From Gongronella butleri (Eukaryota > Mucoromycota > Mucoromycetes > Mucorales > Cunninghamellaceae): a DNA stretch of 64,000 nt. The notes beneath the pieces were generated by a model. That model had not been told where the DNA came from. It saw only the letters and a program-made list of their open reading frames with translations, and did no database searches. The stretch lies in NCBI GenBank assembly GCA_025201375.1, contig JAIWZP010000008.1, forward strand, positions 310,001-374,000. Reading direction: 5' to 3'. Position numbers and translations under genes: made by a program. Positions 13,026 through 25,657 of the stretch are shown in pieces (the first letter of the stretch is position 1; every line of letters starts with the position of its first letter).

Positions 13026-16000
13026 ATGAGTACATTTGAAGCGATAAATGTGGACGGGTTTGATTTGGAGGAGTTTGTCTCTTTAAATAGTCTTCTTCGT
13101 GGCCCTTTGCCGCGTGGGACGCCGCCCCGGGAACATCGAGACACACGCAAGTTCCTGTTGAGCGGCCTCAATCGCTACACGAACCAAGAGACGGTTCGCG
13201 ACGTGTTCAAGACGTATGGCCGTGTCTCGCACGTGGAGTTGCTTGTCAATGACGATGGATATCTCAATGGCATGGCGGAAGTCGAGTTTAGGTAAGCCTT
13301 AAAAACGCGAAAATAGCTCAAACGCTCATTTTTCTTTGATTTTTTCCCCCCATAAAGCGAGCAGCCTAAGAAACTGGATATCAGCAAGCCCGTGATGATT
13401 GATGGGACCAAGGTTGCGGTGAAGCCTGTGGTGATGACAGAAAATGATCAAAAGTATCAAAGCCGCGTGAGGTGCTTTTCTTTGACGTTTGGCATGTTTC
13501 TCGAGCCCAAGACGTATGTCAACGAATTCACGGTGAACCGCGACGTGCTGCTGCGCGTGTCGTTTGAGGAGCACCGTATCTTGATCTTTTTCAGGCACTT
13601 GGACAGCTATCACAACCTGGAATTCAAGTTTCAAGATTTACAAGCCGAGATCACCGTCGAGGAGGACACCGACAGGCTGTTTTTGACGTTTCCACTTAAA
13701 TACCCACCGCGCTTCTTTTGGCACAATGACGATGTCAACAATGGCAGCGTCACGACGGCGCGCAGCGTGCGATCCAGCAAGGAGCGCATCAATTATCTTT
13801 ACATGACGGCCGACCATGAGCGCCAGGCGTTTAGCGACCCCATCTCCTTGTCACAGCCTGCTGGGCTCGTGCAGCTGAGTCGCTGGAATGTGCTGCGCCT
13901 GACAATCAACACGAAAAGCCAAGACGCGTGGATTTTGCCGATTTTGCTCAAGAATTTTGCCGAATTCAATCTTGTGCCGAGACAGCGACACAAAGGGCGC
14001 GTGTACACGGTCAAGGACGCGTCTGATTTGCCGACATACAAGACGCACGCCGAGCGCACCGAGATGCTGCGTTACAATGTGCTTTATTTGCTCGAGGCGC
14101 TGATCAGCAGCAATCTGCTGATGGAACGGAATTTGGACGATGATTTTTACGAGCTCATGAAGCAAGTGTCCGAGGACATTGTGTGCGGGGCCCTGGAAAT
14201 GATGTACAACGCCAAGCAACGGATCTGGAATCCACATCGCGTATTCTACGATATTTGGACGCGTCACCGCTTGAAACTCACGAACCCACGCAAGGTGCCG
14301 CACCACTGCGCTCTGCTGCGCAAGGTCATTGTCACGCCAACCACCATGTACGTCCATCCGCCCACACTAGAGACCACCAATCGCATCGTCCGCCATTTCC
14401 GCGAATACGCAGACAGGTTCATCCGTGTCACGTTCCTCGACGACCCCAATGGCCGCATCGCCGCCTCCAGGCTCAACACCACCAATAATTGCGTGTACAA
14501 CAACGTGTTCAAGACACTGTCGGCTGGCATCAAAATTGGCAACGTCCACTATGACTATTTGGGCTTTTCGAGCTCGCAATTGCGCGAGCACGGCTGCTGG
14601 TACTTTGCGCCGCACCCAGGAACCGTGGATGAAGACGGCAACGTCATCCTCAAACCTATGGACGCGAACAAGATTCGCGCGTGGATGGGCTCGTTCCAGG
14701 ATATCAAGGTTGTTGCCAAGCACGCCGCGCGCATTGGCCAGGTAAACTTTACAACAAAATGGAATCAAAGCGAATCGCGGTGCTTGCCCGCCCCCAAAAA
14801 CAAGAGGCGGTGAGGAAAGAGGGGGGGGAATGAAAATGGGAAAAAAAAGGAAAAAGGGAAAAGAACTCATCCATTCTCTCTCTCCTCCTCCCTTTTATTT
14901 TAACATAGTGTTTCTCGTCGACGAGGGCAATTATCGAGTTGGAGAGTGACCAAGTGCAAGAGATCCCCGACATTGAGCGCAATGAATTCACTTTTACGGA
15001 CGGATGCGGCAACATCTCGCCAGAATTGGCGGCCGAGGTGGCGCGGCGGCTGAACTTGCGCGTTGGCATTGTGCCGAGCGCGTTCCAGTTCCGTCTAGGC
15101 GGCGCCAAAGGCATGTTGATGCAGAAAGAGTCATTGAAGGGCTACAAGGTGGAATTGCGCCCGTCGCAGATCAAGTTCCAATCGGCATACCGCATGCTTG
15201 AGATTGTGCGGACGTCGTCGTACATTGGGGCGTATCTCAATCGCCAAGCCATCACGCTTCTCTCGACACTGGGGGTGCCAGACGAGGTTTTCTTGAAAAT
15301 GATGCAAAAGGTCAAAGAAGAGCTTGACACCATGCTGAGCAGCTCCGATGACGCGATCAAAATGATTACCGCGCACTTTGACGAGTTTGGCATCGCACAG
15401 TCCATGGTGAACATTATTGGCGCCGGTTTCCTTGATCAGCGCGATCCTTACATCATGAACCTCACGCATATGTTCCGCGTCAAGATGCTCAAGGACCTCA
15501 AGGAAAAGGCCAAGATTCGTGTGCCTGATGGCGCATTCTTGCACGGTGTCGCTGACGAGCGCGGGCTGCTCAAGGAGGGCGAGGTGTTTTTGCAAATTGC
15601 CGGTGCTCAGGGCACGTACAGCGTGATCCAAGACGATTGCGTCGTCTGGCGCAACCCATGTTTCCATCCCGGCGACATCCGCGTCGTCAAGGCTGTCGAC
15701 TGCCCGCAACTTCATCATCTCAAGGATGTCCTTGTCTTTTCCACAAGAGGTTTCCGCGACATTCCATCCATGTGCTCTGGTGGCGACCTTGACGGTGATG
15801 ACTTTACGTAAGAAATCGTTAATAATGAACATGCGATAGAGAGAGAGAGAGAGAGGGAGAGAGACACGCGCAAAAAAATAGTAGAATGAACAAGACGCGT
15901 ATAAAAAAAAAAAAAACGAGGTATTGATGCGCATTTCCTACTTTTTATTCTTCCTTTTGATGTCTTTTTAGCATTCTTTGGGACAAGGCGTTTATGCCCA

Positions 16001-16231
16001 AGATTGTCAACCACGAAGCCATGAACTATACCCCCGACAAACCGCTGACCAAGGAGGTTGTCACCACGGATGACATCCAAAAATTCTTTGTCAACTACAT
16101 CAACAATGACAATCTTGGTGTCATTGCGAATGCGCATCTTGCCACCGCTGACAGAAGCCGCACCGGCGCCATGGATGGGGCATGCAAGCATCTTGCCCAA
16201 TTGCACTCGGCCGCCGTCGGTAAAGTTTCTC

Positions 16232-16262
<31 letters not shown>

Positions 16263-17495
16263 CAATTTTTTGTGATTGCCTTGAGCTCAATTGCCTCGTT
16301 TTATGTAGATTTCCCAAAGACCGGGCGCCCCGCCGAGATGGACAGGAGTTTGCGCGTGCAACAATTCCCTGATTTCATGAACAAGACGGACAAGCCCACG
16401 TACAAGTCGGAAAAGGTGCTCGGCACCATGTACAGACTGATTGACAGCAAAGCCTTTGATCACTATGAAGAATCCCTCGAGGCTACGACAAGGTACGACC
16501 CTCGGCTACGTGTGCGTGGCATTGAAAAGTTTATTGCACGTGCACGCGAGGAATTGCGCGAATATAACCGCGATTTGCTGGCGGTGATGAACCAATATGG
16601 GATCAAGACGGAATCCGAGGTGGTGTCCAACTTTGTCATGGAGTGGAGCGCGTCGCGGGCTAAGAAAAACACGTATGAGCTGCACCGTGAGCTCTCCGAG
16701 ACCGTGCACGCGCTCAAGAGTCAATGGCGCCAGCGCTTTGACGCGGATTTGCAAGAACGATTCCCTGCATCGTCACGTCGCGCTGAAGACCAAGCCGTGC
16801 CACCACCGCCTGCGCCGTCCATTGGTGGCCATCAGCACCAGCAGCAGCATCCGCGTGAATCGCATCCCGAGCAAGAAGCCAAAGCGGCTGCCTGGTATTA
16901 CGTGACATATCACCCGACTGAACGCGAGCGTGTGCTTTCCGCGGCGCCCAACGGCGACCACGACGACGTGTCGGCATCCACAATGCGTGCATTCTTATCG
17001 TTTCCGTGGGTGTTGGAGGATATTTTGGTCGACATGGCCAAGCGTCGACAGTACGTCGCATTCACGGCTGCAGATAGCGCGCCCATTGACGCGTCCCTCA
17101 TTGATCAATACGACAACATGAACAGTGACGTCCTGTTCGTGGATGATGACGATTCGGACAGCGAAGCAAGCGACGCCGACGCCGATGCCCACGACGACTG
17201 GGCAAAAGGCAAGTCCGATGCTCAGCTTGTCTCCAGTCTCCTCGACGCGTCTGCCGGGGCACACGCACCTGTCCCCATGGCCGCCTCGACCGCCACATCC
17301 CCCGTTAAACGCAACATGGTCATTGGCGACATCATCGACCTGGACGTCATGGACAACGAAAACGACGACACCACATTTAGCATGCAACAGCTCGCCGCCG
17401 AATTGGGCAAGTCGTTCCCTACTATAACAAAAGACGTTGTCACCGTCGACGCTGACATGGACGACGATGAATTTGCCGCATTGCTGAATGAATGA
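13026..17495 (+). CDS. Cellular RNA-dependent RNA polymerase (RNA silencing)
   Basis: Exons 13026-13291, 13358-14741, 14909-15807, 15972-16219 and 16309-17495 give about 1327 aa. Residues about 41-90 form an RRM-like domain (KFLLSGLNRYTNQETVRDVF..VSHVELL). The RdRP core has GQCFSSTRA at the exon 2/3 junction, FTDGCGNIS, FQFRLGGAKGML and the catalytic CSGGDLDGDDF (DLDGD at about 842-846) that binds the metal ions. The C-terminal about 250 residues are acidic and low complexity (DDDDSDSEASDADAD) and end DMDDDEFAALLNE. Family role: making dsRNA from aberrant or repeat transcripts for Dicer, in the QDE-1/Rdp1/RDR class. Every motif residue looks intact and the frame closes, so the enzyme is probably active. 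Confidence 0.96.
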
Positions 17496-17670
17496 TGCCC
17501 ATTCCCCACTCACAACCCCTTCAATTTCATACTCATTGTTTTGTTGTATTCCTCTGTTCATGTTCTATTTTTTTTTGCAGTCATTTCAATACTAATCAAA
17601 AACAATGTTTTTATATACCTGATTTGATGATTATTATCATATGATATCTTGCGCGCTTGCCCCTAATTTT

Positions 17671-17702
<32 letters not shown>

Positions 17703-18445
17703 TGCACATCTTGATACTGTATTTGCCATTGTCCCGCGAGTCCCATTTTGTCAAAGAGTGTTTTGGCTGGCTCACACCTGATGATTCAAAAGCAAAAAAA
17801 AAAAAAAAAAATAATGCAGATCAATCAAGTGGACGTCGAGAAATCGCGATTTTTTTCTTGCATGCCACGCTTTTTTTAAAAAAAAAAATGTCAACGCGGT
17901 CCGAAGACGCGTGGAGTGTGGGCTCAAAGTAAAGCCTGGCGCTTCCCGCAGTTTTCCTTTAACAGATGTCAAATTGATAACAGAATGTTTTTTTTTTTAA
18001 AAAAAAGTAGAAATTTGATGTTTTTGCTCGAATGGTGTATTTTAACCGGTCGCATGATCCGATTGCTGCGCGACTGGTCTCGACAGAAATCGATAGATGC
18101 CTTGATCGTGATTGGAGTGCTTGCTCCGACCACCGAGTACATTGTGCGCCTGAGACACCTCAAACGCTCAAAGGATATTCCGAAAATTTGGTGCAAAGCG
18201 ATTTTCCCAGATTTGCCTCTTGTTTTCATCTTTGGTGTCGAACGGATACCTTTTAATAACGCGGATGGATGCAGAATCTCTGTGGACAAGCCATTATGTT
18301 TAGGCGTGGACTCTTGAAACGAGACAAAACGCGGTTTGGAAGGGGGAAAAAAGCCGGAGTTTCAATGCAAAAAAAGAGGACGCGCCCGTGTCCATTGTTT
18401 TTTTGTTCCTCTTTCCGTCCTTTTTTTTTTATCGTTCTTGCCGCC
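17496..18445. other. Gene-free stretch between RdRP and PIF1
   Basis: 950 bp with several long T and A runs and AT-rich DNA (ATATGATATC near 17640). Open frames here (for example 17916-18317) have no signal, domain or splice support. The 3' part is the PIF1 leader, pyrimidine-rich just before the ATG. Confidence 0.5.
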
Positions 18446-20961
18446 ATGCAAGCCAAGAAAGGCAGCCTTGACCACTATTTCAGCAAGAAAGTTACGCCCA
18501 AACCGGCTTCCACAGGGGCTGTTGCTCCCAGGGACGTGGTTGATTTGACAGACGTTGTGGATCTGACTGGGCCAGAGTCGCCGCCCAAGCGGTTCCGTGA
18601 GGCCATTGACCTGACGACGCCGTCATCGTCGACTTTTTCGTCCTCAAACCAGCTTTTTCTGCCGTCGCGGCAGGGCACGGGCAACTACAGCACGTCCAGC
18701 AGCCAACAAGGAAGCAGGCAGCCAAGCAGCAGCTTGGACAGGTCGAGCGGCACGTCGTTTGCCGTGGAGGATATGGCGGCGTCGTCGAAATTCGACATTC
18801 CCGGCTTTGGCGGGTCGCAGCCATTGAGTCGCACGCAGCCGCGGTTTTCAAGCCAGGACCAAGCTTTATCGAGCCATCTTAAAAGCAGCAGCACTGGCGG
18901 CTTGCCAAGCAAGGTTTCCAAACCGACGGTGATCGAGCGGGGTGTTGTTAAGCGCGTGCCATTCTTGTCGTCGCGCGAAGATACGCGCCAGCCACACATG
19001 TACGCGCTTCCACCCGATCTTTCTCGCAACACCAATTTTACGTCCGCACGCAACCTGTCGTCCAGTAGTAGCCAATCCACGTCCAATACCTCGTACTCGG
19101 TCACTTCCTATAGCACCTCATCTACCGCCAACAATCATTCATCCACCCCCGTCGCGAAAAACGCGTTTGCCGTCATGGCAAACCGCTCCACCAAGACAAA
19201 ATCGTTTGCGTCGCGCGTCCCAGCCTCCACACCCGCTCAAAGTGTCTCGTTTACAGGGACAAATCCCTATGGCTCCTCTCGTTTTGGCCAAAGCACCAAA
19301 CGCAGCGCTCCCACCTATGGCGCTACACCCGCGCCGCCCTCCAAGCGCCGCCTGCCCTCCACCATTAGCAAGCCAGCCAAAAGCACCGCCAATCGCGTCA
19401 CTGGGATATCAACATCCGCAGCAAAAAGCGCAAATACGGGGCGTCTGTCTTCCACAGGCCCGCCACTCTCCAGCGAGCAGAACCGCATCCTCCGCATGGT
19501 CCTGGACGAGCGCCAAAACATCTTTTTCACGGGCTCCGCAGGCACAGGCAAGTCTGTCCTTATGCGCGCGCTCATTGATGCCCTCAAAGCAAAGTACAAT
19601 GGCGAGGCCGTCGCCGTCACTGCATCCACAGGCATTGCCGCTTGTAACATCAATGGCTGCACTCTCCATAGGTAAAAAGAGCACCGGAACGACATTGCAT
19701 TTTTTTAAGGCTCATGCATCTCTATTTCTCTCTTTTTTTTTTTTTTTCTTTTTTCTCGCAGCTTTGCCGGTATTGGCATGGGCACCGAGGATACCCATAA
19801 ACTGATCGAGAAGGTGCAATATTCAAAGGCTGCCTGCCGTCGTTGGACAAGCACGGTTGCTTTGATTATCGATGAAAGTGAGTGTTTTGCCTCTTTTTTT
19901 GTACTAGGGAGAGTCAATTAATCAGACGCGCCTCTTTTTTTTTTTTTTTTTTTTTTACAGTTTCCATGGTTGATGGCGTGCTGTTTGACAAACTGGAGGC
20001 CATTGCGCGCGCCATCCGCAAGGACCAGCGCCCATTTGGCGGCATTCAGGTAAAAACGCACCTTTTCGATTTTTCGGTGTGTTCTCACGCTTATTTCTTG
20101 TGATTTTATCTCATCTAGCTGGTCATCACGGGCGACTTTTTCCAATTGCCACCGGTCAATCCGCACGGCCCCTCGAAATTCGCATTTGAAGGTGAACAAT
20201 GGTCCCGAGCTGTGCAAAAGACCATTGTGCTGACACACGTCTTCCGTCAAAAGGAACAGAGTAAGCACACACTCGTAGCAGCGTGAAGATGTTCATGGAA
20301 AAGACAAGAAAATGCTGACAAGGCACGCGCTTTCTTTTTGTTTTTGCTAGCGTTTGTCGATATTCTCAATGAAATGCGTATTGGCCGCCTCTCCCCGGAA
20401 TCCATCTCGATCTTCCGCAGCCTGTCCCGAGACTTGCCCCATTCAGATATCATGCCCGCTGAATTGTAACTGTTTGGAGGAAATGAAAAAAAAAAAAACT
20501 CGAAAATCGCGCCTAAACCTGTCTTTTTGCTTTTTGACATCAGGTACCCTCTGCGCCGAGACGTTGAAAAATCCAACGTGGAGCGTCTGGATGCGCTCCC
20601 AGGCACGCTGCGCCAATTCTATGCCTCGGATACTGGCGACAAACGAAAAGTCGAGCAGTGCATTGCGCCCAAGGTGCTCCAGATCAAGGTCCAGGCCCAG
20701 GTGATGCTGTTAAAAAACCTAGACAGCACGCTCGTCAATGGGTCACTTGGTGTCGTCAAGGGCTTTGCCGGCGAGGGCGCGTTCACTTCTGCTCGGAAGA
20801 TTCGGAGTCTTCTTGCGCCGCGAAAGACCCGCGGCATGGGCGAGCGTGACACAACCGAGACCGATATCCAGGAAATCATTGATGAACGCCTTCCCATTGT
20901 CGAATTCCTCGACGGCCGCTGCATTGCCATCGAACGAGATCGCTGGTCCGTCGAATTGCCA

Positions 20962-20996
<35 letters not shown>

Positions 20997-21336
20997 TCTA
21001 CCGTGGAAAAAAAAAAAAAAGTCAGGGTCACATTGGTGCCCCGACCGTCGACCTATGATCTCATTACGTTCTATTCTTCCAGGCGGCAAGGAAATTGCAG
21101 CACGTCGCCAGGTTCCATTGATGCTTGCGTGGGCCATGTCCATTCACAAGTCGCAGGGCCAGACACTGCAGCGTGCTAGGGTAGATCTCGGCGAGTCTTT
21201 TGAGGACGGCATGGCATACGTTGCGCTGTCGCGTGCCACGTCGCTTGATTCTTTGCAGGTCATCAACTTTAATCCAAGCAAGGTCACGGCGAATCGCAGG
21301 GTCGTCGACTTTTACAATCGCTTGCAAAGCGTGTAG
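18446..21336 (+). CDS. PIF1: PIF1-family 5'-3' DNA helicase with PIP-box-like and SIM motifs
   Basis: Exons 18446-19671, 19762-19877, 19961-20049, 20119-20260, 20351-20465, 20544-20962 and 21083-21336 give about 786 aa. The start ATG lies just after a T-rich leader and gives [15 protein letters not shown], a PCNA-interacting (PIP-box-like) sequence. It is followed by two VVDLT copies and AIDLT, classic SUMO-interacting motifs (residues about 30-60). After a Ser-rich linker comes the helicase: [13 protein letters not shown] (Walker A, about 361-373), [62 protein letters not shown] and the C-terminal [13 protein letters not shown] plus [10 protein letters not shown]. Role: unwinding G-quadruplexes, R-loops and telomeric or mitochondrial DNA. 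Intron 6 contains A28. Confidence 0.95.
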
Positions 21337-21829
21337 CCAAATAAAAAAAGCATCTTTTCGGCTTGCCTTTTCTAGTTTGAACTTTATCTTTTGCGCCGCA
21401 CGTGAGGGACAAAAAAAAAACGGGGTCCCTGGGAATTTCGCACACGCTCAGGGTGCGCGTCCATTGGGAGGGTGTTTGGAAAAATCGCGATACGACTAGG
21501 CAGAAAACGAGAAATGATCCATGCGGAACAATGGGAAGGCGAAGAAAAATGGGAAGCATGAAAATCCTGCTGATCTGGGTTGCACCGGTGCTGCCAATTG
21601 GACGGGAGGCACTTGGATTTCAACCCCAGCTGCTGCCAAACACCCAATTTCTAGGAACCTTCTTTCATTTTAATGGAATTGCAAGAAGTATAGAACACAA
21701 AGATGGAAATAAGCACACAAAAAAGGGTCGACGTCGTCCCAAATTGCCAAAAGACAATCCCTTAAAGGGCCCTGAACTTGTTCTTTTTCTTCTCTTTTCT
21801 TTCTTTTTCATCCCGTTTGTATTGTTTAA
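21337..21829. other. Gene-free stretch before PTR2
   Basis: About 490 bp. No supported ORF. The last 50 bases before the PTR2 ATG are strongly pyrimidine-rich (CTTTTTCTTCTCTTTTC). Confidence 0.5.
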
Positions 21830-24018
21830 ATGAGTGACCAAGAAAAGAAGGTCCAAGCCCTTGTGGAAAACGATCCCGCCACCATCGATGAGCTTGATCG
21901 CCCTGAGCCCACCGAGGCAGAATGGCACGAATTGCGCGAGACGGCCGATTCCGTGCCCATGTCGGCCTATTTGGTCATTCTCATTGAATTCTGTGAGCGT
22001 TTCACGTACTATGGTCTCTCTGGTCCCTTCCAAAACTACATCCAATATCCCAATCCTCCTTCTTGTACGTCAAAAAAAAAAAAAAAAAAAAAAAAAAAAC
22101 GCCATTTGACCAAATGACGCGCTGACCACGCCGTTTTTTTTTTTTTTTTTTTTTTGCAGATCCTGCTGAACAGCCTGGTGCTCTCGGCCAAGGACAACAG
22201 ACCGCCACGGCGCTGACCACATTTTTCCAATTCTTCTGTTACTTTACGCCCATCATCAAGTAAGCAACGCAATTCGTTCAATGAAATGCAGCATTTTGAC
22301 CTCTTTTTTTACGTTTTTTAGCGGTGTGATTGCTGACCAATACCTTGGCAAGTACAAGACCATCCTTTATTGCTCGTACATCTACTTCTTTGGTCTCTTG
22401 ATTTTGACGCTGTCGTCTATTCCCGCATCCATTGAGGCTGGCGCCGCCTATCCCTTGTTCATCGTGTCCCTGATTGTTATTGGCTTTGGCACGGGTGGTA
22501 TCAAGGCTAATGTGTCTCCCCTCGTTGCTGAGCAATACCAAAACATGAAGCCTTATGTCAAGACCCTCAAGACCGGCGAGCGCGTCGTCATCACGCCTCA
22601 GGCCACCTACCAACGCATTTTCAAGTAAGAAAAGCAAAATCCTGGCGCACAAAACATGAAATTGACCTGTGTATGTGTGTGTGTTTTTTTAGCATGTTCT
22701 ACTGGAGCATCAACGTCGGCTCCTTGTCAGCCGTGGCCACCACTTCTTTGGAAAAGTACATTGGCTTTTGGCCCGCTTATTTGCTGCCCACCTGTATGTT
22801 TATCATTGGCATTGCCGTCGTGATCCTTGGCCGCAAGCAATACGTCCAATCGCCGCCTCGCGGCTCGCTCTTCCTCGAGGCCATCAAGGTCATCAAGGTT
22901 GCCCTGAAGAATGGCCGCAATCTCGATGCTGCCAAGCCTTCCAACTTGACCGTCTCCAACCCCGAAATGCTCTCCATTGTCACCTGGGACGACGTCTTTG
23001 TCGACGAGATGCGCCGCGCGCTGCGTGCCTGCATCATTTTCTGCTGGTTCCGTAAGTCCATTGGCTCAAAAATGAAAGATGGCCGGGGCCCATGGCTGAT
23101 TTTCCTTTTCCTTTTTTTTTTTTTTAGCCATCTGGTGGCTCTGCTACTCGCAAATGACCAACAATTTGGTTTCCATGACTGCCACCATGCAGACTGGCAA
23201 TTTGCCCAACGACTTGTTGCAAAATCTCAACCCTCTGGCCCTCATCATCTGTATTCGTAAGTGCAAATCCTTATTTTTAAGCGTGAACGCATCGACTGAC
23301 GCGCTCTTTTTGTTTCAATTGCAGCCATTGTCGACCAAGTCGTGTACCCGTTGTTCCGTCGCGCCAAGATGCCGCTCCGTCCCATCATGCGCATCATCAT
23401 TGGCTTTTTCTTTGCGTCGGTGGCCATGGCGTACTGCGCGGGCATCCAATCGTACATCTACACGCAGCCTCCCTACTATAACAACCCTGATGGCCGCAAG
23501 AACGACGTCTCAGTCGCCTATGTCGTGCCTGCGTACGTCTTGATTGGCATCTCCGAGATCTTTGCATCCATCACCGGCCTGGAGTATGCGTACAAAAAGG
23601 CGCCCCAATCCATGAAGTCGCTCGTCATGTCCCTCTTTTTGTTTGCCAACTGCGTGTCGGCCATTCTGGGCTTTGCTCTCGTGTCCGTCGCCGTCGATCC
23701 CAAGGTAACATATTATACGCGTGCTTTTTTTTTATTTTTTATTTTTTTTTATTTTTTTTTATTTTTTTGATGGATGCCTGACCCGATCTTTTTTTTTTTT
23801 TCTAGCTCACCTGGTTGTACACCGGTATTTCGGCTGCTGCATTTGTGTGCATGATCTTGATCTTTATCCTGCATCGCCACCGCGATGCCAGTGACGTCGA
23901 GGACGACGCACTTGAGCGCACTTCCGAGGAACAGCTCAAGTACACTGGTAACACCGAGGCCAAGCAGAAGCTCGTTCACGAGGCCGCTGTTGCCGACGAG
24001 GAAGCTATCCACCGATAA
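21830..24018 (+). CDS. PTR2: PTR2-type proton-coupled oligopeptide transporter (POT family)
   Basis: Exons 21830-22064, 22160-22259, 22322-22624, 22693-23051, 23128-23256, 23325-23704 and 23806-24018 give about 572 aa. The first transmembrane segment carries the POT signature ERFTYYGLSGPFQNYIQ (residues about 56-72; the E..ER proton-coupling motif). Later come GFGTGGIKANVSPLVAEQY and FYWSINVGSLSAV, the second PTR signature, then about 12 hydrophobic segments and a charged cytosolic tail. It imports di- and tripeptides across the plasma membrane. Intron 1 contains an A-run of over 20 followed by a T-run before its AG. Same strand as RdRP and PIF1. Confidence 0.95.
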
Positions 24019-25657
24019 AAAAAAAAGCAATGTTGTATGATATGCGGTGTGCGTCCTGGTGTCGCACATCTCTGTGTTTATAAATTTTTATGTATCTTTG
24101 TTATGATAATCCGTGAATAAATATGTAATTTCTACCAATCTCAATGCATTGACACGAAAAAGAGGTAATTTCAGGACTCCAACTGCTTGACACACAGCCA
24201 AAAAAAAAAAAATTATACAGCAAAGAAACCTTGATTTCATACAAAATGCATTTTTCTCAGGACTAAGTAAACCGATTTAAGAAAAAATTTGGAATCATCG
24301 ACGGTTTGGGTTGAGTATGCATTGGTCCGAATTTGGCGCCAGTTGGTCAGCCTCATCAGGAGAAACGCGTAAAATATTGTTTCACTCTGGATTTTCACTT
24401 GCAAATACGAATCTTGATATTTCTCGGGACTGAGTGATTCGATTCGCGAAAAAACTTAACACCGGTGGAGAATTGGGTCCACCCTCAACTGGTCTAAATT
24501 TGGGGCCAGACGCGCAAGTTTCTAAGAAAGTGCCAGTTTCATAGGCGTAAAGGGGGTAAGATCAGAAGCATTTGGTCTTGTACTGCGGCAACGACTGAAC
24601 GCCCCGACACGTGAGCCACCTCAAATGAATCAGCGGCCAAACGCGGTAAAAGCGCTTATGGTTTGGGGACATCGCGTCGAGTTCCCGTCGAGTTAGCCTT
24701 CAGGGGATCGAATTGGCCCTGAATCATGCAAAGTACATTTTCTCACGACTGAGTGATCCGATCTTAGAAAAAAACTTGACATCGTCGGCTTTTTGTGCTC
24801 AGCGTCCTCTAGCTCAAATATAGGACTCGATGAACAAGATCTGGAGAATTGGTCCACCTAAAGTGAGGTAAGGATTTGTCCATTCTGGTAGCGTACGCGA
24901 CAACGGCCCGACGCATCGACGCGCGAGTCACCTTGAATGAATCCGCGGCCAAACGCGGTAAAAGCGCTTGTGTTTTGGAGACATCGCGTCGAGATCTCCG
25001 CAAGTTAGCCTTCAAGGGATCGATATTTTCATGCAAAATGTATTTTCGCAGGACTGAGTGATCCAATCGCTAAAAAAAACTTGCAATCGTTGGTATTTTA
25101 TGTTCATCATCCTCTATCATAGCTCAACTATGGGACCCAGTAAACGAAAAAATCAAGTCTGCCCATGAATTGCTCATCAAATAGCAGTTTTGGATGAGCA
25201 CGTCCCAATTGTCCCATATTTGAAACAGCTGGTGTTTGAATCCAAAAACTACGATTTCAAAGCTCACTCTTCGACCAGCAATGAGGCAGTGAGACGAAAT
25301 TTAATCCGAGAAATAACGCAATATTCTATTTTCTAATAAATTTTCAGCATTGACACACTCACAGCGCTTTTAAATGGAGCTTGTCGACGTGAAAAGAAGC
25401 TGTTGCATGACAGTCACGATTCCATTCAATATATCGAGTCGGTATATGGTATGTGGATCGTACAAAAGCAAAAAAAAAAGGGGGGGAGCAGCGCCATGTC
25501 CGCCCATACACGTGACCAGAGATGGAGAGTCGGCGCCAGAACCCTTCTCGCACTTCCATTGCACCCTCGACGAGCATTATTTTGCTCTGAATTACCGCGT
25601 CAACATGTTTTTAATTACTAATGGTAGACATTGCAGAGAGGAGGGAGGAAAGAATTA
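24019..25657. repeat. Repeat-rich intergenic block with tandem ~300-bp units
   Basis: Two head-to-tail units, about 24560-24840 and 24866-25150, share family B sequence plus the phrase GACTGAGTGATCC(A/G)AT followed by an A-run and ACTTG. Diverged extra copies of the latter phrase occur at about 24250 and 24425. The unit is non-coding. The family B part recurs at 2195-2330. No gene seen. Confidence 0.65.

Noticed and set aside
18269..18445. Upstream in-frame extension of PIF1 by 59 codons
   Set aside because: It is low complexity and runs through the T-rich leader; the ATG at 18446 gives the PIP-box-like N-terminus.
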